A stretch of DNA of 64,000 nt from Flavobacterium odoriferum (lineage in GTDB: Bacteria > Bacteroidota > Bacteroidia > Flavobacteriales > Flavobacteriaceae), in assembly GCF_025499515.1 (NCBI RefSeq), contig NZ_JAMKFA010000012.1:124001-188000 (forward strand), given 5' to 3'. Below, piece after piece: positions 58,652 through 64,000 of the stretch; position 1 is the first letter of the stretch, and every line of letters begins with the position of its first letter. Both the position numbers and the translations under genes were made by a program. The notes beneath the pieces were generated by a model. It had not been told where the DNA came from and ran no database searches. It worked only from the letters and a program-made list of their open reading frames with translations.

Positions 58652-59404
58652 TCACTTCTTCCCTCCCAAAAACTCATACACCACTTTCATTGAAGAATTA
58701 AAGTATTCTTTAATCACTTCTTCTGGTTTTGGTGGCGGATTGAAATTTCCTTTTTCGTCGAAGTTTTTCATAAAGGGGTCGAGTTCTGGATTGAAATCAG
58801 GTTTTTGCCATTCGTAGAAAATTGTTTTTCCAAATTGTGGCGTTTTCAAAACCAATGCTAAAGCCAATCCAACGAGAAATCCGGCTAAATGTCCTTCCCA
58901 CGAAACACCTTCTTTTACATTTGGGAACATATACCAAACGCTTCCGCCATACAAAATTACGATGGTGAATGATAAAGCTACTAATCGGTAATATTTGGTA
59001 AAAATACCTTTGAAGAAGATAAAACTCACCAAAGCATAAATTAATCCGCTGGCACCGATATGATAACTTGGTCTTCCCAATAACCACGTTCCTAATCCTG
59101 AGAAGAGAATTCCTAAAAATAAAACCACAAACGATTGTTCTTTGTAAAAATATCTCAAAATAGGCAACAAGACCAATAGTGCAATGGAATTATTCGCTAA
59201 ATGTTCAATATCGCCATGCAAAAAAGGGCTAAAAAGAATTCCTTTTAAACCGAAAACTTCCCTTGGATAAACACCAAAATGCGACAAACTATGATGAAAA
59301 TGCAATTCGTACCAAAAAACCGACCATAAAGTCAACACAAAAAATAACGGCAAATAAATGACCGCTTTTGTAAACTGAAAAGGATTATCGTGATGTTTTT
59401 CCAT
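58652..59404 (-). CDS. Rhomboid-family intramembrane serine protease
   Basis: Six-TM membrane protease of 250 residues cleaving substrates within the bilayer. HGDIEHLANNSIALLVLLP gives the oxyanion His/Asn, IGASGLIYALVSF the catalytic Ser in GASG, and SWEGHLAGFLVGLALA the catalytic His. The C-terminal cytosolic tail (about 60 residues) has a proline-rich NPPPKPEEV segment. Substrate unknown. Confidence 0.92.
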   Translation of the reverse strand: MEKHHDNPFQFTKAVIYLPLFFVLTLWSVFWYELHFHHSLSHFGVYPREVFGLKGILFSPFLHGDIEHLANNSIALLVLLPILRYFYKEQSFVVLFLGILFSGLGTWLLGRPSYHIGASGLIYALVSFIFFKGIFTKYYRLVALSFTIVILYGGSVWYMFPNVKEGVSWEGHLAGFLVGLALALVLKTPQFGKTIFYEWQKPDFNPELDPFMKNFDEKGNFNPPPKPEEVIKEYFNSSMKVVYEFLGGKK

Positions 59405-59417
59405 ACTGAATCGAACT

Positions 59418-59425
59418 CAAAGATA
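59418..59425 (-). promoter_or_regulatory. Predicted -7 box of the rhomboid gene
   Basis: TATCTTTG on the minus strand, 14 bases before the start codon, in the short divergent gap with rarA; -33 not clear. Confidence 0.45.
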
Positions 59426-59476
59426 AAGCCAAAAATATTTCTATGCACATTTGTCATAAAATTGTAATTTTACATC

Positions 59477-60754
59477 ATGAATCAACCATTAGCCGAACGC
59501 ATTCGCCCACAACAATTATCGGATTACATCAGCCAATTGCATTTAGTTGGACCTGAGGGTTCGTTAACACAACAAATTACCAAAGGATTAATTCCGAGTT
59601 TGATTTTATGGGGACCACCTGGAACTGGAAAAACTACCTTGGCGCAAATTATGGCACAAGAAAGTAAACGTCCGTTTTACCAACTGAGTGCGATACATTC
59701 TGGCGTTAAAGACATTCGTGAAGTCATTGAAAAGGCAAAACAAAGTAGTGGTTTATTCACAGCAAAAAATCCGATTTTATTTATTGATGAGATTCATCGT
59801 TTTTCAAAATCACAACAAGATTCTTTACTGGCTGCAGTTGAAAAAGGTTGGGTAACTTTGATTGGCGCTACCACTGAAAATCCGAGTTTTGAAGTTATTC
59901 CTGCTTTATTGTCAAGATGTCAGGTTTATGTTTTGAATGCGTTTACCAAAGACGATTTAGAAGCTTTATTGCATCGTGCAATGAAAACCGATGTGGAACT
60001 TCAAAAGAAAAACATCCAATTAATAGAAACCGAAGCATTGTTAAGACTTTCGGGTGGCGATGGTAGAAAATTGTTGAACATTTTCGAATTGGTTATTAAT
60101 GCTACCGAAAACGACACTATTGAAATTACGAATGAAAAAGTAATGCAATTGGTACAAAAAAATACGGTATTGTATGACAAAACTGGCGAACAACATTATG
60201 ATATTGTTTCCGCATTCATAAAATCGATTCGTGGAAGCGACCCAAATGGCGCGGTTTATTGGTTAGCTCGAATGATTGAAGGTGGCGAAGATGTAAAATT
60301 CATCGCCCGAAGAATGCTAATTTTAGCAAGTGAAGATATTGGAAATGCCAACCCAACAGCGTTTATCATGGCAAATAATGCTTTTCAAGCGGTGGCAACT
60401 ATTGGTTATCCCGAAAGTCGCATTATTTTGAGTCAATGTGCAATTTATTTGGCAACTTCAGCAAAAAGTAATGCAAGTTATATGGCTATTGGGAAAGCCC
60501 AACAAATGGTAAAACAAACTGGCGATTTACCTGTTCCTATTCATTTACGAAATGCACCTACCAAATTGATGAAGGAATTAGGTTACGGAGAAGAATACAA
60601 ATACTCACACGATTTCCCAAACAACTTTGCCGAACAAGAATTTTTACCTACCGAAATTTCGGAAACTAAATTTTTTGAACCTGGAGAAAATGCTCGCGAA
60701 AAAGAATTACGTCAGTTTTTAAAAAATCGTTGGAAAGATAAGTATGGATATTAA
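59477..60754 (+). CDS. rarA: Replication-associated recombination protein A (RarA/MgsA, WRNIP1 family)
   Basis: AAA+ ATPase of 425 residues acting at stalled replication forks. PLAERIRPQQLSDYI at the start, Walker A LWGPPGTGKTTL (about 46-57), Walker B ILFIDEIHRFSKSQQD, sensor 1 LIGATTENPSFEV, arginine finger in LLSRCQVY, then the C-terminal tetramerisation region (IRGSDPNGAVYWLARMIEGG). Divergent from the rhomboid gene. Confidence 0.95.
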   Translation: MNQPLAERIRPQQLSDYISQLHLVGPEGSLTQQITKGLIPSLILWGPPGTGKTTLAQIMAQESKRPFYQLSAIHSGVKDIREVIEKAKQSSGLFTAKNPILFIDEIHRFSKSQQDSLLAAVEKGWVTLIGATTENPSFEVIPALLSRCQVYVLNAFTKDDLEALLHRAMKTDVELQKKNIQLIETEALLRLSGGDGRKLLNIFELVINATENDTIEITNEKVMQLVQKNTVLYDKTGEQHYDIVSAFIKSIRGSDPNGAVYWLARMIEGGEDVKFIARRMLILASEDIGNANPTAFIMANNAFQAVATIGYPESRIILSQCAIYLATSAKSNASYMAIGKAQQMVKQTGDLPVPIHLRNAPTKLMKELGYGEEYKYSHDFPNNFAEQEFLPTEISETKFFEPGENAREKELRQFLKNRWKDKYGY

Positions 60755-60757
60755 GTC

Positions 60758-61471
60758 TTAAAACTTAACCTCAACTTTTTCAGAATACACTTTTCCATCA
60801 AAGTCATATTCAAAAAACCATCCATTATTTTTCTTAAAAAGAACACCCTTGTATATATCCTTACTAGCAAGAAAAACAGTATCTAACGAAGTAGCATACA
60901 AATAAAAAACTTTGAATCCCGAATAATCAACTAAATTATATCCTGTTTCAGTAACTTCAGCTCGAAGTTCACTAGTGTTAATTATAGAATTTGATTTAAG
61001 CAATGGCTTTTCTTCAACTATTTTGTCAGTTATAATAGATGATTCAACCAAATTATTTTTGAAGTTTATTACACCTTTTAAACTATTTAGTGCAGATCTG
61101 AAAGCAATTGGATATGCTTTATCATAATCTTTTTCTCTTGTTGAACCTTGATCGCTAGTGTAAATTACTTTATTATAACAATCTTTAATTTCAATATTGA
61201 TTTTCACAGAAAACATAGTGTTATTTTTTACAGCGTCAACAAACAGACCTAAACATCTATTTTTAGCCAACTCATCAGGAAAATAATCGGTATCATAAAA
61301 CACTTGAAACCCTTCTTTCTCAAAGAAAGACTTCGTAATATAACTCGTGTTATATTTGTTCTCTTCTTTAAAAAATTCAAATTTTTTAGGAACAATAATA
61401 TATTTATACTTTTCTTGCGCAAATGAAAAAGTGTAACTCACTAAAAGTAATAATAATGCTATTTTTTTCAT
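60758..61471 (-). CDS. Exported protein of unknown function
   Basis: 237 residues with a Sec signal peptide (1-18, TFSFAQ). The mature part begins YKYIIVPKKFEFFKEENKYN and looks like a small alpha/beta domain followed by a beta-rich end; two Cys are present (NRCLG, IKDCYNK). No family is recognised with certainty; the layout resembles Bacteroidota proteins with a CsgG/LPP20-like fold. It is 3 bases downstream of the HAD gene and convergent with rarA. Confidence 0.75.
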   Translation of the reverse strand: MKKIALLLLLVSYTFSFAQEKYKYIIVPKKFEFFKEENKYNTSYITKSFFEKEGFQVFYDTDYFPDELAKNRCLGLFVDAVKNNTMFSVKINIEIKDCYNKVIYTSDQGSTREKDYDKAYPIAFRSALNSLKGVINFKNNLVESSIITDKIVEEKPLLKSNSIINTSELRAEVTETGYNLVDYSGFKVFYLYATSLDTVFLASKDIYKGVLFKKNNGWFFEYDFDGKVYSEKVEVKF

Positions 61472-61474
61472 GAT

Positions 61475-62167
61475 CTATAATATTTTTTTTAATTCTAATA
61501 AATGATTCACCTGAAATACAGGATTTTCTACTTCTATGTTTTGTTCATTGAAAAACACCGCTTCAATGCCAGCTTCTTGTGCTCCAATGATATCCGCTTC
61601 GTAACTATCGCCTATCATGAGGCTTTCTTCTTTAGAAGCATTTGCCAAAGATAAGGCAAAATCAAATATGTTTTTATGTGGTTTTTTAACTCCAGCCATT
61701 TCTGAATTGGTAATCGTTTCAAAATAATGGTCAATATTGGAATTTTTCATTTTTTTGGTTTGAACCGATGCAAAACCATTGGTTATAATATGCAATTGAT
61801 ACTTAGGTTTTAGATAATCCAATAACTCGATTGCGCCATCAAACAAGTGATTATATTCGGGTAAGTATTTGATGTATTCTTCTGATAAGTGATGAATCAT
61901 TTCGTCTGAAACTTCAAATTTTAAAGCATCAAAAACGTCTTTCAAACGATAATAACGTAAATCTTCGTGTGTGATTTGATTCACTTGATACAATTTCCAA
62001 TAATGTTGGTTTCTTGGAATGTAAATATTTAAAAAATCCGATAATTCAATATCAAATCCTTGTTGTTTGAAAATCGTATCAAACGCAAATCCTGAATTTT
62101 TATCAAAATCCCAAAGCGTATGATCTAAATCAAAGAAAATGTGTTTTTTATGTTGGAATGATTGCAA
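61475..62167 (-). CDS. HAD-family hydrolase, YjjG-type noncanonical pyrimidine nucleotidase
   Basis: House-cleaning nucleotidase of 230 residues. HAD motif I FFDLDHTLWDFDKN (nucleophile Asp), motif II IITNG, motif III Lys in KKPHKNIF, motif IV MIGDSYEADIIGAQ. The HTLWDFDKNS start matches YjjG/YfnB proteins. No ATG is available: the frame begins with TTG at 62167 and the upstream in-frame stop is seven codons away, so TTG is the likely start. Confidence 0.87.
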   Translation of the reverse strand: MQSFQHKKHIFFDLDHTLWDFDKNSGFAFDTIFKQQGFDIELSDFLNIYIPRNQHYWKLYQVNQITHEDLRYYRLKDVFDALKFEVSDEMIHHLSEEYIKYLPEYNHLFDGAIELLDYLKPKYQLHIITNGFASVQTKKMKNSNIDHYFETITNSEMAGVKKPHKNIFDFALSLANASKEESLMIGDSYEADIIGAQEAGIEAVFFNEQNIEVENPVFQVNHLLELKKIL

Positions 62168-62186
62168 TGCTATGTATTTGAATGAT

Positions 62187-62211
62187 TAAAAAAAGCCCAA
62201 ACGAATGGACT
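62187..62211 (-). terminator. Terminator after the CxxC exported-protein gene
   Basis: AGTCCA / TGGGCT with a 6-base loop and one G-U pair, followed by T7 on the minus strand. It separates the permease unit from the HAD gene. Confidence 0.72.
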
Positions 62212-62217
62212 TCTAAA

Positions 62218-62709
62218 TTATTTACTTTGCGAGATAATTACAGCGTCTTCGATATGGTAAATCCAATCTTCTACGTCGGTTTCGTTATATCTAAAAGTTC
62301 CTTTTAAGGTTACATACGTATCGGTTTTTAACTTTGGAAAAGCGCCACCTTTAAACTTGATACCTGCAATTGTTTCTGGTCCTGATTTTCCACAGAAGAA
62401 ACAAGCGGCAAAAACGTTTTTACTCAAAGCATAATTCTTATTGTCGATTGGCACTATGAAACCGCTCATGAAAACGGTTTTCTTTTGCATCATTTTCAAT
62501 TTCATATTCACTTGTGGAAATTCTACTTCTCCATACGTTGCGTGTTTTTTACGAACGTATTTGATATCACCCAATAGTTTCCATGTTAAGGTATCCGCTG
62601 CTACTGATGTTTTAGTAGAAGCTTTTACAGTTGAAGTTGTACTATCTGAAAAGCTCATCATCGAAATAAAAACGACTAAAGCCAAACTTAATTTAATATA
62701 ATTACGCAT
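62218..62709 (-). CDS. Exported CxxC protein, DUF3299-like
   Basis: 163 residues with an N-terminal export signal (LSLALVVFISMMSFS). The mature domain has FMSGFIVPIDNKNYALSK followed by AACFFCGKSGPETI, a CxxC that could bind metal or act in redox, and YVTLKGTFRYNETDVEDWIY. This resembles DUF3299-type exported proteins found beside ABC export units. It overlaps the permease gene by 8 bases, so the two work together. Function unknown; metal handling is an inference. Confidence 0.7.
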   Translation of the reverse strand: MRNYIKLSLALVVFISMMSFSDSTTSTVKASTKTSVAADTLTWKLLGDIKYVRKKHATYGEVEFPQVNMKLKMMQKKTVFMSGFIVPIDNKNYALSKNVFAACFFCGKSGPETIAGIKFKGGAFPKLKTDTYVTLKGTFRYNETDVEDWIYHIEDAVIISQSK

Positions 62710-63961
62710 TTGCTAATGTTTTTGAAATATTTAAATTGTATGCTTTTACGGCAGGAATTAAAGCTGCAATAAAGCCCACAAATATAGTTAGTAAAAATAA
62801 AGTTCCTTCTTTCTCCCAAATAAATTCGTATGGATTAAAACTCATTTTGAAATCTTCTTCAGCTGAGTTGGATAACATACTTAACCCTACTCTTCCCAAA
62901 ATCGTACCAAAGATAAATCCGACCACACATAAAAGCAAACTTTCAATCATCACGACTTTTAGAAGCTGTAGTCTTTTGGCTCCGTTGACACGCATTAAGG
63001 CAAATTCGTTTTCGCGTTCTTTCAATGTGTTGTAAAGTGCGATGAAAATCGAAATTCCTGAAATCAACATGATTCCGTATGCCAAATATTGTAAAGCTGA
63101 AATTCCAATTCCAAATAAAGAGAACAAACGATTCACTTCGATAGCTGGTGAAGCGACTTGCATTTTAGTATTTTGTGCGATGATTCTTGGCCAAGTTACA
63201 ATTCCCATTTTGTTACGGAATTTTAGTAAAACGGCTGTGATTTCCATTCCAGGTTCATTTAAAGTCATATCAGTTTCTTCGTGATGTTCTTCACCTTCTA
63301 CATGAACGTGACCTTCTTCACCATGTGCTGGATTTTCTGCTTCTTCATGTCCGCCGTGCATTTGCCAAACACTTGGAATCGTACACAAAATCAAATTATC
63401 GACTACTTTTCCTGTTGGTTTTGCAATTCCGACAACTTTGTATCCGTAATGATCGTGCACTTCCCCTTCAGCTGCATCACCGTGTGAACCGAAGAACTCA
63501 TCTCCTATTTTTAAACTTAATTTTTGAGCGATATCACTTCCGATTACAACTTCAAAATTCTTTTCGAATAGTTTTCCTTCAGAAATTTTTGCTCCATATT
63601 TTTCTAAATAATCGGGTGTTGTTCCTAAAATTTTATAACCGCGATAATTATCTCCAAAAGCTAATGGAATGGCTTTTTGAACAAACGGATGTTGCATCCA
63701 AACTTTTGCCGAATCGTAACTAATATTTCCTGTAGGAGAATCCACTTGGTAAACTGAAGATAAAATCAATTGTAATGGACTTCCTTGCGCTCCCATTACT
63801 AAATCAACTCCGTCGATATTGCTTGAAAATTTTTCTTCAAATTGCTTTTCGACCAAAACCAAAGTCGTAATAATCGCAACACTTGAGGTTAGCAAAACAA
63901 CACTCAAGATGGTATTTAATGGTTTGAACCATATATTTTTCCATGCTAATTTTGCTATCAT
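62702..63961 (-). CDS. FtsX/MacB-like ABC transporter permease with His-rich periplasmic loop
   Basis: 419-residue permease with one N-terminal TM (about 14-36), a large periplasmic MacB-like domain and three C-terminal TM helices with YNTLKERENEFALMRVNGAK between the first and second. The periplasmic domain has an insert (about 200-232) with many His and Glu (HGGHEEAENPAHGEEGHVHV, first part), a likely metal-binding stretch. A partial upstream frame overlapping by ATGA is probably the ATPase. Related LolC/MacB types move lipids or peptides; a metal link is inferred. Confidence 0.85.
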   Translation of the reverse strand: MIAKLAWKNIWFKPLNTILSVVLLTSSVAIITTLVLVEKQFEEKFSSNIDGVDLVMGAQGSPLQLILSSVYQVDSPTGNISYDSAKVWMQHPFVQKAIPLAFGDNYRGYKILGTTPDYLEKYGAKISEGKLFEKNFEVVIGSDIAQKLSLKIGDEFFGSHGDAAEGEVHDHYGYKVVGIAKPTGKVVDNLILCTIPSVWQMHGGHEEAENPAHGEEGHVHVEGEEHHEETDMTLNEPGMEITAVLLKFRNKMGIVTWPRIIAQNTKMQVASPAIEVNRLFSLFGIGISALQYLAYGIMLISGISIFIALYNTLKERENEFALMRVNGAKRLQLLKVVMIESLLLCVVGFIFGTILGRVGLSMLSNSAEEDFKMSFNPYEFIWEKEGTLFLLTIFVGFIAALIPAVKAYNLNISKTLANA

Positions 63962-64000
63962 ATCAAGGTAATTTTATTGATAAATCTTTCTTTAATTCGG
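63958..64000 (-). CDS. C-terminal end of a probable ABC transporter ATPase (start outside window)
   Basis: The minus-strand frame ending with TGA at 63958 is open to the window edge and reads RIKERFINKITLI, 13 residues. Its stop overlaps the permease start as ATGA, the usual coupling in ATPase-permease pairs, and (D)GRIKE is a common ending of LolD-type ATPases. The call rests on position more than sequence. Confidence 0.5.
   Translation of the reverse strand, partial: RIKERFINKITLI

Noticed and set aside
63281..63723. Plus-strand frames of 68 and 132 codons inside the permease gene
   Set aside because: They are antisense to the permease, and their His/Phe/Leu-rich composition reflects the complement of its His/Glu-rich loop.

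Overview
The window is a chromosomal segment of a low-GC member of the Bacteroidota, most probably a Flavobacteriaceae genus close to Flavobacterium. The signs are AT-rich intergenic DNA with recurring TAnnTTTG (-7) promoter boxes in place of E. coli-type -10 boxes, starts without obvious Shine-Dalgarno sequences, a type IX secretion (T9SS) cargo protein, Wzc kinases with Tyr-Gly tails, and a ribosomal gene order in which rpsJ directly follows fusA without tuf.

Bases 1-22790 hold an exopolysaccharide/capsule or glycan locus. A truncated CpsB-type tyrosine phosphatase (plus strand) faces a minus-strand gene train bracketed by two outer-membrane exporter/tyrosine-kinase pairs (Wza/Wzc), one at each end. 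Between them lie nucleotide-sugar genes (WbpP/TviC-like epimerase, two UDP-sugar dehydrogenases), a Wzx flippase, an EpsG/Wzy-like polymerase, four glycosyltransferases, a polysaccharide pyruvyl transferase, and a bacillosamine-type module: PglF/CapD-like 4,6-dehydratase, PglE-like aminotransferase, and one protein fusing a PglC-like phosphoglycosyl transferase to a PglD-like acetyltransferase. Read together they describe a Wzx/Wzy-type assembly line starting on a di-N-acetylbacillosamine-like sugar and using uronic acid donors.

Bases 22930-38010 carry housekeeping and metabolic genes: recR, a sodium:solute symporter, a CoA-binding protein, a MarC protein, two pentein-fold arginine/citrulline hydrolases separated by a four-helix-bundle (S23) gene flanked by heptamer repeats, a LEA-like helical protein, citrate synthase, a T9SS cargo with an EF-hand-like loop, a TPR/LytS-like histidine kinase with its LytTR regulator, enolase and carA.

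Bases 38070-55309 are the str, S10, spc and alpha ribosomal gene blocks on the minus strand (rpsL to rplQ, with secY, infA, rpmJ and rpoA). The sequence suggests breaks in this block: a terminator plus new promoter between rpsJ and rplC, an internal promoter with hairpin between rpsN and rpsH, and an attenuator-like folded leader in front of rpsD.

Bases 55568-64000 hold an Omp85-type outer-membrane protein, rlmB (apparently leaderless), a small membrane protein, a rhomboid protease, rarA, an unknown exported protein, a YjjG-like nucleotidase, and a metal-flavoured export unit (CxxC exported protein, FtsX-like permease with a His-rich loop, and the tail of what is probably its ATPase).

No tRNA, rRNA, CRISPR array, prophage or insertion sequence was seen. 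No stretch over 300 bases lacks a gene; the longest gap is 55310-55567.
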